From NCBI RefSeq assembly GCF_000510265.1, contig NZ_CP006745.1, positions 1,447,654 through 1,511,653 of the forward strand: a stretch of DNA of 64,000 nt, given 5' to 3'. Origin of the DNA: Candidatus Endolissoclinum faulkneri L5 (GTDB lineage Bacteria; Pseudomonadota; Alphaproteobacteria; Thalassobaculales; Thalassobaculaceae). The translations under genes were made by a program, and so were the position numbers. Below are positions 45,346-56,353 of the stretch, piece by piece. The notes under the pieces were generated by a model. It was not told the DNA's origin and did not search any database. It saw only the letters and a list, made by a program, of their open reading frames with translations. Positions within the stretch are counted from its first letter, which is position 1. The number at the start of each line of letters is the position of its first letter.

Positions 45346-46134
45346 ATGTCATCAAATTGTGCAAAAAATAATCACCTCACAACTCATTTCATACGTAAAA
45401 ACGTTAAACATAGCAATAGTCTATGCGCTAATAACATTAGCAAGCAATTCAAGAAAAGAACAGTCTTGCGAGATGTGTCTATTTATGTCCAGCCATCTGA
45501 GGCAGTTGGGCTACTTGGACCAAACGGAGCTGGTAAAACTACATGCTTTTACATTATTATAGGCCTTATACCAACTGATGCAGGTAACGTTAGCTTATAT
45601 GGACAAAATATAACTGACCTACCTATGTACCGTCGCGCTCGATTAGGTGTCGGCTATTTACCGCAAGATTCTTCAATTTTTCGCGGACTTAATGTAGAAC
45701 AAAACATATCCGCTGTTCTCGAGTTAGTAGAATCAAATCCAAAACGTCAAAATTTAATACTAGATAAATTACTAGCTGAATTTTCTATAAGCCATTTACG
45801 TAATATATCAGCATTGGCCTTATCGGGCGGAGAACGTCGTCGTGTAGAAATCGCTCGAGCACTTGCTTCACGCCCTCAGTTCATTTTGTTAGACGAGCCA
45901 TTATCCGGTATTGATCCAATTGCCATAAGTGAAATTCGTGATCTAATTTCTCAACTAAAAAATCGTGGATTAGGAGTACTGATTACAGATCACAATGTTC
46001 GCGAAACATTAGAGATCGTAGATCGAGCTTACATCATTCATGACGGCATGGTTTTGATGGAAGGTTCGCCAAGTGAAATCGTTAGCAATCCAAATGTCCG
46101 GCAATTTTACTTAGGAGAAAGTTTCATTCTATAG
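45346..46134 (+). CDS. lptB: LPS export ABC transporter ATPase LptB
   Basis: A 262-residue cytoplasmic ATPase that powers extraction of lipopolysaccharide from the inner membrane with LptF and LptG (not in this window). Walker A is GPNGAGKTT, the Q-loop region reads LPQDSSIFRGL, the signature is LSGGERRRVEIARAL, and Walker B is FILLDEPLSGIDP, followed by the switch His in ITDHNVRETL. About 20 extra residues precede the core. In other alphaproteobacteria rpoN and the hibernation factor hpf follow; here 1.5 kb without genes follows. Confidence 0.95.
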   Translation: MSSNCAKNNHLTTHFIRKNVKHSNSLCANNISKQFKKRTVLRDVSIYVQPSEAVGLLGPNGAGKTTCFYIIIGLIPTDAGNVSLYGQNITDLPMYRRARLGVGYLPQDSSIFRGLNVEQNISAVLELVESNPKRQNLILDKLLAEFSISHLRNISALALSGGERRRVEIARALASRPQFILLDEPLSGIDPIAISEIRDLISQLKNRGLGVLITDHNVRETLEIVDRAYIIHDGMVLMEGSPSEIVSNPNVRQFYLGESFIL

Positions 46135-47632
46135 GGCTATTGACCTATTGAATAATTAGCCTAAAATAAACATAACATCTAATTAATTCCATTACATTTG
46201 GATCTTTATTAACTAATAATTGCAGTTTTTAGCGAAATGCTTATCATTAATACCAAGAAATTATTGGTTAATTCGCCAATTATTGTATTTGATAATCGAC
46301 AATTTAACAGCATAAGTTTAAGCAGAAATCACAGGTGCCAGACTCAATTTATAAGTCTTAATGATCAATAGCTTTTTATACAATGAAACAGCTATACCAG
46401 TACTGAATACAATAATTATTAACTGTCTTAATTGATACTAATTTTAATTGAAAATTATACAGCTATCATTATAAAAACACGCCTTAAAGTAAAAAATTTA
46501 GCCAAATATCAGGCTTAAAAATAATAACTGAGTATATAGACAATCTCATTATTAAATACTTTATATTTAATAAAAGTTTTTTTATAACATGGATATTCTA
46601 AGTAAATAACGATTTATTTTAACTAATCAGCAAATAGACATCCTAAGAAGTAGATTTTTGCTTATATGATATGCTCTAAGCTTGCAAAGATAATAGTAAA
46701 AACCTTTCTGCTTAAAGTTACTTTGCTTAAATGCACTTTGTTTTTTGCAGTAAATTTTGGTGTCTTAAAAAAAGCTTTTCTTAATCCTGCGCAAACATCT
46801 ACAGTATAAAAAAATTAAAATATTTATAAAAATCACGAACTAAAGAAATTACTAGTAAAAGTAAATGTTTAGTTCAGATTAGATTCTTAATTCAATAGTT
46901 TAAAGAAAACAATACTCTATTTGCTGCATAAAATGTAAAACCTACCTAATTCAAGCAATTAGTAATAATTAATTGATTATATTTAAAACAGTTTAAATAA
47001 ATAAGCATAATCACAAATAAAGCTCATATTTTCTTTTATTACTATTTATATTCTTACTTTAGTGTAAAACTAATTATTCTAACTAAGACAAAATAACAAA
47101 TTAAATAAAAATTACTCCTCGTATTCGCGATAGTAAATATCGATCTTTGTTCAATACTTACCTGATTAATCATAGTATTGATAAAAATTTAATAATTATT
47201 ATTACTAACTTCCTTGTCGGCAATAATGTAATTAATTGAATTTTTACGTAAAAATATTATATATTAAAACTTAGTAAGCCAGTTCTTATTGTTGTAAGCA
47301 TTAATAAAAATTATTCGTGCGTATACGCATTTATCGCATTTGCAATTAAATTATTAACGAATATAATTATCAAAATTATAATTCTACGGGAAATAAACCA
47401 AGTAATTTCTAAAGCTTATTGAATGGTTTTTACAAAAATTTTACTTTATTAAAAATATTTCTCATTATTCTGGTTATTTAACCACTAAAATAATTTATAG
47501 CTTTATTGATAAAAATACTTTCTTATTATAGAATATATTCTTTGCTTACTCATAACGAGTATTCTAGAATTAGCCTTACCTAACAGATAGTTGATAATCA
47601 ACTATCTGTTAGGTAAGGCTAATTATCAATCT
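46135..47632. other. 1.5 kb gene-free spacer
   Basis: Very AT-rich DNA after lptB with no recognisable gene. Related genomes usually carry rpoN and hpf/ptsN here; I see no remnant by eye. It ends with a striking 55-bp palindrome at 47569-47623 next to tRNA-Ala. Confidence 0.75.
47569..47623. repeat. Perfect 27-bp inverted repeat beside tRNA-Ala
   Basis: Arms 47569-47595 and 47597-47623 are exact complements with one central base. It lies ten bases past the 3' end of the minus-strand tRNA-Ala, so it could terminate or process that transcript, although no T tract follows on that strand. Confidence 0.95.
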
Positions 47633-47708
47633 TGGTGGAGCTGAGGAGGATCGAACTCCTGACCTTCGCATTGCGAACGCGACGCTCTACCGACTGAGCT
47701 ACAGCCCC
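47633..47708 (-). tRNA. tRNA-Ala(CGC)
   Basis: A 76-nt tRNA with encoded CCA on the minus strand. The acceptor stem is GGGGCTG/CAGCTCC, the D-arm TAGCTCAGTCGGTAGAGC, the anticodon stem TCGCG/TGCGA with loop TTCGCAA (anticodon CGC), and the T-arm GGAGTTCGATCCTCC. The G-T pair in the acceptor stem and the discriminator A fit tRNA-Ala. Confidence 0.93.
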
Positions 47709-47947
47709 ATAGTACAAAACTAGGATTGACATTATGATATTATAATATCACAAAATAGTAGCACAAATTTCCCCAAAAATTCAACGAAGAGATTGTTATT
47801 AATTTATAATAATCTATTTTTTATAATGATCTATTTTAAATATAAAAGCTTGATTTCTAATAATTAGGCAGCTATTATTGTAGTTTAGCATCTTATCATT
47901 AATAAATTCTTTGCTATTTTAATGCAACAACATTTACAATTGTGATC

Positions 47948-48235
47948 ATGAACTCACTGGCTTGGCTTTTTGATACGATCCTTCACTATTTGAGGATCGC
48001 TCTATTTGCTTACATCATGATGGATCTATTAGTAAAGTTTGATGCAATTAATACTTATAATCGTCTAGTTTTAGCAGTAATTAACTTTTTATCTCGAATA
48101 TTCGAACCTATGCTAAAAATAATTCGCTTAGTCTTACCTAAGGTTGGAGGCATTGATATATCAGCAATAATATTGATATTGTTACTAGAATTTATTTCCC
48201 ATTTAGTCCAGGAATATGCCTATGGACCTTACTGA
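47948..48235 (+). CDS. YggT family membrane protein
   Basis: A 95-residue protein with two hydrophobic segments (about 10-30 and 68-88) flanking a short region with FLSRIFEPMLKIIRLVLPKVGGIDISAI, the pattern of the YggT family (usually P-x-R-R...GG-x-D-x-S-P). These inner-membrane proteins are linked to cell-division or osmotic phenotypes in other bacteria, but the biochemical role is unsettled. ATG 47948 is chosen over GTG 47942, two codons upstream. It is a single gene with non-coding DNA on its downstream side. Confidence 0.82.
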   Translation: MNSLAWLFDTILHYLRIALFAYIMMDLLVKFDAINTYNRLVLAVINFLSRIFEPMLKIIRLVLPKVGGIDISAIILILLLEFISHLVQEYAYGPY

Positions 48236-49101
48236 TACTAGTATAAAACAATAGGATAATCATAAATACAAAATATTAATAATACAAATACACACTTCGA
48301 AATTAACATTTTTAATATAGCTTTTTCTGGGTATCGTCATGCCTATATAATCACACAAGAGCTGTGGTATTTTGTCTACCAATTTTTCTCAGCTAGTTTA
48401 GTCTTTAAAACTAATACTGTACAGTATTTAATTAAATCGATAAACAAACTTTTGTGTGAATATTCTATATAATTTTATATAATTTTATTTAAAATTTTAG
48501 AAAATTTCCTTCAATAATAAATAATTCTACTTAACTAGCAAGTATCAAGGTAATTCTTTAACAATGTACAGAGCGAGTGATCGATCTCCTGAGTAGGAAG
48601 GTGAAGATTGATAGCCAAAATCCAGTATTATTATCTGTGTAGATATTAAATATCTCACAGATATACATTAATTTTTAAGTCAATAGTAAGCATTAAGAAA
48701 AGAAATAATCTATATCATTTTAATATAAGTCAAATAGATTGATAGAAACATAATTAACTAAATTGTATGGCGTGCTCGGGCAGCACTGTTAAGTGCGAGT
48801 TGATGCCTAATTCAGAACAGCTAAAAATAACAGGTGCTGGATTGTCTATAACAAAACAAATATAAAATTAAAGCGCCTCTGAGTATGACTAAAGAATTGA
48901 ATTAGCTCTCTGAGAAAAATTCTCTTGTTAATTAAGCAAGTAGTCGTATTCCCTTACAGACTAACATAACTAATAGATCACAATTTCATTAAGCTTGCTT
49001 AATAGCAGAATAAAACGATAAAGAACAGCACAATTGAAAAAACATACATACAAAAAATTTAATACTGAGCGATCAAACCCTTATTGCCATGCTTCCTCTC
49101 G

Positions 49102-49230
49102 CTATTTTAGCATAAGTAAATGAAGTATTAGGTTATTAGTGGCGCAATCAAAAGGTCTATAAGGAGGATCTAACACACAAAATTGAGATATAGATAATCT
49201 ATCTGATAAATCAACTTTTTGAAATAAAAA
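49102..49230 (-). pseudogene. Possible RsmD-like methyltransferase remnant
   Basis: A 42-codon minus-strand frame bounded by stops contains FCVLDPPYRPFD. DPPY is the catalytic motif of amino-group methyltransferases such as RsmD, where it follows hydrophobic residues as here. Nothing before or after it in the frame is recognisable. It is either a fragment of a decayed gene or chance similarity in AT-rich DNA. Confidence 0.22.
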
Positions 49231-49486
49231 TTATTAACACTTTCCAATTCAGTTAAGTCTGCTTATTTTATTTCCTTTCATAATAGTAAGAATTCAAATT
49301 GTCAATATCTAATTTACCTGTTAACCTCTATCAAGCAATTCATCTGAGCTATGCATACCAATAAAACTGGCGTACTGATAGCTAGTACAGCTATTTATTT
49401 TCACTCAAGCTAATAATTCTATGCTAAACCAATAAAAATAAATTATTTCAAATCTCCCTTAGGAGAAAAACTCGCATGCTATTATA

Positions 49487-49514
49487 CAAGTAATAATGCC
49501 TAAATTATTACTTG
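49487..49514. repeat. Perfect hairpin, 11-bp arms
   Basis: CAAGTAATAAT (49487-49497) and its complement (49504-49514) flank a six-base loop. Confidence 0.85.
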
Positions 49515-50194
49515 CTCCATATATTGAATTTCTTTTATATAAAGTTGAAAAAACGAACAATAACTAAAGTATAATGAAATTATACTATAGGTGTATTAAT
49601 AATTAGATAATTTTATACTCAAAAATAATAATAAGATTTTCTCTTCTACAAAATATTCTCTCATATAATAGATAAAATACTATATTATTATATAGAAATA
49701 TCGGATATATTTAGTAATCAATGATAAAAATTTTCTCTCTAATTTAAATCAATAATTTTATAAATTAATTTAGCTAATACTTAACTTTAGACAATTTTTA
49801 TCTAATTTAGTTAGCTGTATATACAATAAAAATTGTTTAATTATAGTATAAACTACAAATCAAAAAGTTTATTAAATAAATCGATTTTCGCCAAACTATT
49901 TCTACATTGTAGCTAAAAGTAAACATTGGATAACTAGCCAATATAGCGCTAGTATTTATTATCATTGATGAAATGTAACTAAATTAAAAATTAATACTGC
50001 TACATATAGTTATCATTATTGGGAAATTTTATATCGTAATAATAAATTTATTTGTTTACTTATAGCAAAAATAAGCAATTTAAGCTTTATTTTATTGTCA
50101 AGATACCTAGATATCGTTAGGTTTTAATTTAGGCTATCTAAATTTAGGATTGGCCAAATATTGCGTTATATACTCAAATTTTGGGGAATATTTA

Positions 50195-51490
50195 ATGACA
50201 AAATTTCAGGATTATAAGGTAGCGGATATTTCTTTAGCTGCTTGGGGAGAACGAGAAATAGCGATTGCTGAGACTGAAATGTCTGGGTTAATGGCTATTC
50301 AAGAGGAATATATGTCACAGAAGCCTCTTAAGAGTGCACAAATCATCGGATGTTTACATATGACCATCCAAACTGCTGTATTAATTAAAACACTAATTGC
50401 ACTTGGAGCGGAAGTCCGATGGTCATCATGCAATATCTTTTCTACCCAAGATCATGCTGCAGCAGCCATCGCTGCGTCCGGCATTCCTGTATTTGCTTGG
50501 AAAGGTGAAACAGAAGAGGAATACAAATGGTGTATTCGTCAAACTATTGAAGGTCCAAATAGTTGGCATGCAAACATGCTATTAGATGATGGAGGTGATC
50601 TAACAAAAATAATTCACGAAGAATATCCCGACTTACTCAAGAATATAAAGGGAGTTTCTGAAGAAACCACTACAGGTGTGCATCGTCTCTATGAGATGGT
50701 AAAAAAAGGTACTCTGATGATTCCGGCTATTAATGTTAACGACAGTGTCACCAAGTCAAAATTTGATAATCTTTATGGCTGCCGTGAAAGCTTAGCAGAT
50801 GGTATTCGTCGAGCTACCGACGTAATGTTTGCCGGTAAAGTTGCTTGTGTTGCAGGATACGGTGATGTTGGTAAAGGCTCAGCGCAATCTCTCCGTAACG
50901 CGGGTGCACGTGTTATCGTTACTGAAATAGATCCAATTTGTGCCTTGCAAGCCGCTATGGAAGGCTTTGCAGTAGTAAATATGGAAGAAGCAGCCCCAAC
51001 CGCTGATATTTTTGTAACTGCTACCGGTAACAAGGATGTCATTACTGTCGATCACATGAGAGTAATGAAGGACAGAGCAATTGTTTGTAATATTGGTCAC
51101 TTCGACAATGAAATCCAAGTTGATGGACTACGCAATCTTAAATGGGAATCAGTAAAGCCACAAGTTGATGAGATTGTATTTCCAGACGATAAGCGCATTA
51201 TATTGCTTGCAGAAGGTCGATTGGTGAACCTTGGGTGCGCCACTGGCCATCCAAGTTTTGTGATGAGTGCCTCATTTTCAAACCAAACGATGGCTCAAAT
51301 TGAGCTTTGGAAAAATCATAGTAAATATGATAAGCAAGTTTATCTCTTACCCAAAAAACTAGATGAGAGAGTTGCAGAACTCCATCTGAAAAAGATTAAC
51401 GCAAAAATATCCAAGCTCTCCGAAGAGCAAGCCGCATACATTGGCGTAAACGTTAAAGGTCCCTTTAAGTCAGATGCATACCGTTACTAA
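50195..51490 (+). CDS. ahcY: Adenosylhomocysteinase (S-adenosylhomocysteine hydrolase)
   Basis: A 431-residue NAD-dependent cytosolic enzyme that splits S-adenosylhomocysteine into homocysteine and adenosine, removing the product inhibitor of methyltransferases. Family landmarks are [23 protein letters not shown] near the start, the Rossmann motif [41 protein letters not shown], and the C-terminal KSDAYRY, whose Lys and Tyr reach the partner's NAD site. ATG 50195 has GGGGA seven bases upstream and matches family N-termini; a TTG at 50150 would add 15 unrelated residues. The gene stands alone. It would also serve the SAM-dependent methyltransferase domains in the PKS. Confidence 0.96.
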   Translation: MTKFQDYKVADISLAAWGEREIAIAETEMSGLMAIQEEYMSQKPLKSAQIIGCLHMTIQTAVLIKTLIALGAEVRWSSCNIFSTQDHAAAAIAASGIPVFAWKGETEEEYKWCIRQTIEGPNSWHANMLLDDGGDLTKIIHEEYPDLLKNIKGVSEETTTGVHRLYEMVKKGTLMIPAINVNDSVTKSKFDNLYGCRESLADGIRRATDVMFAGKVACVAGYGDVGKGSAQSLRNAGARVIVTEIDPICALQAAMEGFAVVNMEEAAPTADIFVTATGNKDVITVDHMRVMKDRAIVCNIGHFDNEIQVDGLRNLKWESVKPQVDEIVFPDDKRIILLAEGRLVNLGCATGHPSFVMSASFSNQTMAQIELWKNHSKYDKQVYLLPKKLDERVAELHLKKINAKISKLSEEQAAYIGVNVKGPFKSDAYRY

Positions 51491-52455
51491 CTTTCAGCCA
51501 TAAATTTGCATTTGTAGGGTTAGTGTAATAATTTATCTTGCAGTAGCTCTACAATGCATTTATTAAATTAAATATTACTTAAGTGTTATTACATGTATTC
51601 TGTGTCTTCAAACAAGTATTAATTATTCATTACTAATAAATTTTTACTTGATTTCTTGAATTTACCTATTCAAATATTATGAACAGACTAATTCAGTCAG
51701 TTAGCAGAGAAAAGCAGGCAATTAAATTAATTTTTATTCATTTTAGCTCTATAAGATCAGCAAAACAGATTATATATCATGATGTGATATTAATCTAAAA
51801 TACTTAACGATTATCATAAGCTAAAATCCTATAATAAAAAAATATCTCTTTAACTGTTTAAAACCTATAAATAAATTTATAACCAAGTATATGATCGCTG
51901 AAATTACCAACTTAAGGACTTGATATATTATTTATATAATAGTACGTAATTCCATTACGCTCTGCATAAAAAGTTAATCTTACAAAATTAAAATCAATAA
52001 TGGTTTTACCAAGTGATAAATTTTGCTTATAAACGATAAAAGTAAACTCTATTATTTTTTATTTCAGGGATTTACTCTTAGTCTAGATAATTTTTATATA
52101 ATTGAAAATTTCAACATAGCATTGTATATTTTAGAATGAATAAGTATACTAATTCATTAGTAATAAATTATTACGTAAAAATAAAACTAAAGTGAATGTT
52201 TGCTAAATATTTAGAAATAATTAATTACGCCAATCAAATTAATTTGAGTTTTGCATAATTTACTGTAATCATAGCATAAAATAATTATTTTTTCTGTATA
52301 TGCTAAAGTGTAAGAGAGATGCTTTGTTTTTTTTCTGCTAATCATAATCAATTCAAACTTTCTAAGCTAATAACCTAGAAATTCTTTAATTAAAGAATTT
52401 CTAGAAAAAGAAGAATAAGAAAATTAAAAATAAAGTAACTATCTAAATATATTCG
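51491..52455. other. 1 kb gene-free spacer
   Basis: AT-rich DNA between the 3' ends of convergent ahcY and rsmG. In most alphaproteobacteria parA and parB follow rsmG; no trace is visible here. A perfect 30-bp palindrome lies at 52375-52404. Confidence 0.75.
52375..52404 (-). terminator. Perfect palindrome after the mnmE-mnmG-rsmG operon
   Basis: Arms of 15 bp (CTAGAAATTCTTTAA and complement) meet at 52389/52390, some 50 bases past the rsmG stop. No T tract follows on the minus strand, so a terminator or RNA-stabilising role is inferred from position only. Confidence 0.45.
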
Positions 52456-53061
52456 TCAAACACGAGTTATTTTCTCAAGCTTCAGGACAACTCCTTGAGG
52501 ATAGGTAATGCTTGAATATTTAGTTACTAACATTTTCCAAGTATTTTTTGCAATTATTAGCTCATCATCAACTTGTTCTCCCTTTAAAAATAAAAATACC
52601 GTTTCTTCATGAAAATACGGTTCAGAATAACGTAGCAGCCTATCTACCGATGCAAGTGCTCGTGCTGTAACAATACCAGCAGCAATAAACTGCAATGATT
52701 CAATACGACAACCTTTAATAATTGGACTAACGCCAGTGGCGCTAGCTACTGCTTGTAAAAAGGCAACTTTGCGACTGTCTGATTCGACCATAACAATATC
52801 ATTTCGCCCAATAATGGACAAAACTAAACCAGGAAATCCAGCCCCTGATCCAAGATCAAGCACTGGTCCAGGTAAGTTTTTCATGTGTATTAGGAGCTGA
52901 GCAGAATCAAGAAAATGACGAGACCACAAATTAGTAAGTGTAGTACGCGATACAAGACTAATACGTGATTGCCATTTTACCAACAATTCAGCATATTGTT
53001 CCAAAGCCCTGCGCTGATTATCAGTAAGAAAAAAAAGCTGCTGAAGATCACTCGGTGTCAC
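52456..53061 (-). CDS. rsmG: 16S rRNA (guanine-527-N7) methyltransferase
   Basis: A 201-residue SAM-dependent enzyme that methylates N7 of G527 in 16S rRNA. The family landmarks are [14 protein letters not shown] and the SAM-binding loop [17 protein letters not shown], then [15 protein letters not shown] and [13 protein letters not shown]. It starts with GTG 53061, overlapping the mnmG TGA as GTGA, so translation is coupled. Length is normal. It is the last gene of the mnmE-mnmG-rsmG operon; the usual parA/parB neighbours are missing. Confidence 0.94.
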   Translation of the reverse strand: MTPSDLQQLFFLTDNQRRALEQYAELLVKWQSRISLVSRTTLTNLWSRHFLDSAQLLIHMKNLPGPVLDLGSGAGFPGLVLSIIGRNDIVMVESDSRKVAFLQAVASATGVSPIIKGCRIESLQFIAAGIVTARALASVDRLLRYSEPYFHEETVFLFLKGEQVDDELIIAKNTWKMLVTKYSSITYPQGVVLKLEKITRV

Positions 53062-54926
53062 ACATTAAGCTTTTTATCGATTTTTTTTACATAATGAAGT
53101 AAAGCTACAATTGCTGCTGGTGTCATTCCAGGCAGTCGCCCAGCTTGACCAAGAGTTCTTGGTCGTTTGATCGTAAGAAGATTACAGATTTCCGCAGAAA
53201 GAGAACCGATCACTGATGGATTTAAATCTTCTGGCAGTTCTAATGTATCATCATAACGATAAGCTTTAATATCAGCTTCTTGTCGATCAAGATATCTTGC
53301 ATACTTTGCTTCGACAGTAATCTGTTCTGCAATAAATTCAGGAATTTCAGACAATTTTTCAGGCCATACATTAACTAATCTATCCCAGCTCACATCCGAA
53401 TGAGCAAGCAGATCAAATGCAGAACGATGCTTACCATCTCTATTTACGTTAAATCCTAATTTCGAAAGCATATGAGGAAAACCACCAAGATCTTCTAATG
53501 TTTTACGCGCAAGAGATGTTGCATTCTGGCGTGCTGCAAATGCTTTACTTCGAAACGATCCAATCAAGCCAATACTTTCCCCCATAGGAGTCAAACGAAG
53601 ATCGCTATTATCAACTCGCAAGCGTAATCGATACTCAGCACGAGAAGTAAACATACGATAAGGTTCTGGGGCCCCACGAGAAATTAGGTCGTCAATCATT
53701 ACCCCAATATATCCGTCAGCTCTATCTATATAGAGCTCCTGATCAGAGCCACTCGCTGCTAAAGCTGCATTAGTAGCAGAGACAATTCCTTGTGCTGCAG
53801 CCTCTTCATATCCAGTAGTTCCGTTAATTTGACCAGCTAAATAAAGACCAGGTAATGCTTTAACCTCCAGTCTTCGAGATAATGCACGCGGGTCAACATA
53901 ATCATATTCAATAGCATAACCGTATTGTAAAATACGCGCTCGCTGAAGCCCTAGAATTGAAGCAACTACTTGATCTTGAACATGCCGAGGTAAAGAAGTC
54001 GAGATGCCGTTTGGATAAATGGTTAAGGTATCAATCCCCTCGGGTTCTAGGAAAATTTGATGCATTTTCTTATCGGGAAATCGGACAACCTTATCTTCTA
54101 CTGACGGACAGTAGCGTGGTCCAAAACTACTAATCCTTCCACTATGGGTCGGAGCAAGACATAAATTATCTCGAATAATTGTATGTGTCAATTCACTTGT
54201 ATAAGTAATATGGCAAGGGATCTGCTTAATATTAATTTTTTCAGTCAAAGTCGAGAATGGTCTCGGAGGCTCATCACCTGGCTGAACCTCAAGAGCATTC
54301 CAGTCTATTGTTAAACCATCAAGCCGCGGTGGTGTACCAGTCTTTAAACGTCCCATAGGCAAACCCAAACGCTCTAAGGTCATGGCAAGCCCAATTGCAG
54401 GCACATCTCCAACACGACCTGCCGACCAGCGTTCTTCACCTATATGAATTTCACCACGAAGAAAAGTGCCTGTAGTCAAAACAACAGCAGCAGACATCCA
54501 CTCAGATCCATTGGCTAGCACTACACCACAACAACGTCCGTTAATAACTAATAAATCCTCGACCACCGCTTCAACAATAGATAAAGTATCGTATTCGCTT
54601 AGTATATCTTGAATAGCCATACGATAAAGTTTTCGATCAGCCTGAGCCCGAGGACCTCGTACAGCTGGTCCTCTAGAGCTATTTAACATCCGAAACTGAA
54701 TCCCTGATCGATCAATGGCTCTAGCCATTATTCCATCCAGCGCATCAATTTCACAAACGATATGAGCCTTGCCAATACCACCAATCGCAGGATTACATGA
54801 CATTAAGCCAATATTATCACGACAGTGAGTAAATAGTAATGTACGAGCTCCCATACGAGAAGCGGCAGCGGCTGCTTCCGAGCCAGCGTGACCCCCGCCA
54901 ACAACAATAATATCAAAGTAATTCAT
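53058..54926 (-). CDS. mnmG: tRNA uridine-5-carboxymethylaminomethyl modification enzyme, FAD subunit
   Basis: A 622-residue FAD- and NADH-dependent protein that with MnmE modifies U34 of several tRNAs (cmnm5/mnm5). The dinucleotide motif [20 protein letters not shown] opens the protein, followed by [22 protein letters not shown] and [19 protein letters not shown], with the conserved [20 protein letters not shown] in the C-terminal half. The C-terminal helical domain ends with LPGMTPAAI. It lies 89 bases downstream of mnmE and overlaps rsmG by four bases. Nothing looks damaged. Confidence 0.97.
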   Translation of the reverse strand: MNYFDIIVVGGGHAGSEAAAAASRMGARTLLFTHCRDNIGLMSCNPAIGGIGKAHIVCEIDALDGIMARAIDRSGIQFRMLNSSRGPAVRGPRAQADRKLYRMAIQDILSEYDTLSIVEAVVEDLLVINGRCCGVVLANGSEWMSAAVVLTTGTFLRGEIHIGEERWSAGRVGDVPAIGLAMTLERLGLPMGRLKTGTPPRLDGLTIDWNALEVQPGDEPPRPFSTLTEKINIKQIPCHITYTSELTHTIIRDNLCLAPTHSGRISSFGPRYCPSVEDKVVRFPDKKMHQIFLEPEGIDTLTIYPNGISTSLPRHVQDQVVASILGLQRARILQYGYAIEYDYVDPRALSRRLEVKALPGLYLAGQINGTTGYEEAAAQGIVSATNAALAASGSDQELYIDRADGYIGVMIDDLISRGAPEPYRMFTSRAEYRLRLRVDNSDLRLTPMGESIGLIGSFRSKAFAARQNATSLARKTLEDLGGFPHMLSKLGFNVNRDGKHRSAFDLLAHSDVSWDRLVNVWPEKLSEIPEFIAEQITVEAKYARYLDRQEADIKAYRYDDTLELPEDLNPSVIGSLSAEICNLLTIKRPRTLGQAGRLPGMTPAAIVALLHYVKKIDKKLNV

Positions 54927-55015
54927 TATAATAAAATCCGCAAGGCTGTTACCTTACCACCAAACAGTGTAAGCTTCTATCTACCCAAAGTTTTCGGTAA
55001 AAAATTAACTTAACT

Positions 55016-56353
55016 TTATTTTCCTATACAAAATTCTGCAAAAATTTGGTCAAGTATATTTTCTACATCAACCACTCCTAATATCCGTTCAAGAGCATAT
55101 GTAGATAATCGCAAATCTTCAGCTACAATCTCTAAAGGTTCACTGCTATCAAATGCCTCTAGCACTCTTTGTAATCCGTCATAAGCAGCTCGTACTCCAT
55201 TAACATGTCGTGCTCGTGTAAGAGTAATCGACCCAGTTCGTTCCATACAATCAGCAATTATACTACTAAGTATTTGAATAAATACTTCAGTACCAAAGCC
55301 TGTCTTAGTAGACAGGCCAATCCAGGGCGTAGGAGGAGAGACAGCATCAACTAAATCAATCTTAGTAGCAAGTGCTAGCGTAGCCTCTTGGGATAAATAA
55401 TGATTAACAGCTGCTCTCCCCATATCACCCTCGCTTGCATCAGAAAGAACCAAAGTAATATCAGCATTTTTAACACGTGCTAAAGTTCTCCGCACACCTT
55501 CTGCCTCAATTGCATCAACTGCTTCTCGCAAACCAGCAGTATCAGCTACCGTAACAGCATACCCATCAATCTCTAAATAAACTTCTAAAATATCTCGAGT
55601 AGTACCGGGTATTGAACTAACAATTGCAACATCCCGTTTAGCTAGCCAATTGAGAAGAGAAGATTTTCCCGCATTAGGAAGCCCAACTATTGCAATCTGC
55701 AGTCCGTCACGTACTCTCTCGGCACGGCTAGCATCTTCTAAAGCTAGCTTCATCTCAGCTATTAAAGAGCTAAGATTATTTTTGATATCTCGTTGAATAG
55801 TTTTAGGTAGACCTTCATCTGGAAAATCAATAAATGCTTCAAGCTTAGCAGTAACGGAAACAAGTTTGTCTAGCCAATTTTTTAAGGCTAATTCTAAATT
55901 ACCAGTTGCTTGTGCAATCGCCTGGCGTCTTTGTCCGTTAGTTTCCGCATCAATAAGATCAAAAATCCCCTCAGCAGAGGTCAAATCAATTCGATCGTTA
56001 AGAAAAGCTCGACGAGTAAATTCTCCTGGATGAGCAATACGGAGTTCAGGCATTGATGATAAACAATTACATACCGCGTTCAAAACAGCAACGCCGCCAT
56101 GTAAATGGAGCTCAACTAGATCTTCGCCGGTAGAACTTATAGGTTTTGGAAATGCGACAACCATTGCTTTATCTAAAACTTCTCCATTCTGTGAATCATG
56201 CAATAATCTTAACGAAAGCTGACGCGGAGGAGGGACATCACCAGTTAGAGCAATTAGCGCATCCATAGACCTTGGTCCAGAAATCCGGATAATCGATAAA
56301 GCAGACCGCCCAAGTGCTGTAGCGGGAGCGAATATTGTATCTTGCCTCACCAA
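55016..56353 (-). CDS. mnmE: tRNA modification GTPase
   Basis: A 445-residue GTPase that partners MnmG in U34 tRNA modification. An N-terminal tetrahydrofolate-binding domain (DTIFAPATALGRSALSIIRISG) is followed by the helical domain and an inserted G domain: G1 GLPNAGKSS, G2 region GTTRD, G3 DTAGLRE, G4-like TKID. The C-terminus ends in FCIGK, with the conserved Cys of the family. The start is TTG 56353 or the adjacent GTG 56350; no ATG is near. It is the first gene of a minus-strand operon with mnmG and rsmG. Confidence 0.96.
   Translation of the reverse strand: MVRQDTIFAPATALGRSALSIIRISGPRSMDALIALTGDVPPPRQLSLRLLHDSQNGEVLDKAMVVAFPKPISSTGEDLVELHLHGGVAVLNAVCNCLSSMPELRIAHPGEFTRRAFLNDRIDLTSAEGIFDLIDAETNGQRRQAIAQATGNLELALKNWLDKLVSVTAKLEAFIDFPDEGLPKTIQRDIKNNLSSLIAEMKLALEDASRAERVRDGLQIAIVGLPNAGKSSLLNWLAKRDVAIVSSIPGTTRDILEVYLEIDGYAVTVADTAGLREAVDAIEAEGVRRTLARVKNADITLVLSDASEGDMGRAAVNHYLSQEATLALATKIDLVDAVSPPTPWIGLSTKTGFGTEVFIQILSSIIADCMERTGSITLTRARHVNGVRAAYDGLQRVLEAFDSSEPLEIVAEDLRLSTYALERILGVVDVENILDQIFAEFCIGK

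Larger units (their letters stand above)
48236..50194. other. 2 kb gene-free spacer with one possible gene remnant
   Basis: AT-rich DNA between the YggT gene and ahcY. A 42-codon minus-strand stretch with a DPPY motif (49102-49230) may be a methyltransferase remnant, and a perfect 11-bp-arm hairpin lies at 49487-49514. No complete gene or known RNA is seen. I looked for an S-adenosylhomocysteine or SAM riboswitch before ahcY and saw none. Confidence 0.7.

Noticed and set aside
48540-48900. Slightly GC-richer patches as a possible small RNA such as SRP RNA
   Set aside because: The conserved SRP RNA core and other known RNA signatures are absent.
50000-50194. Possible SAM or SAH riboswitch before ahcY
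   Set aside because: The leader is almost entirely AT-rich and lacks the GC-rich helices and conserved cores of these riboswitches.
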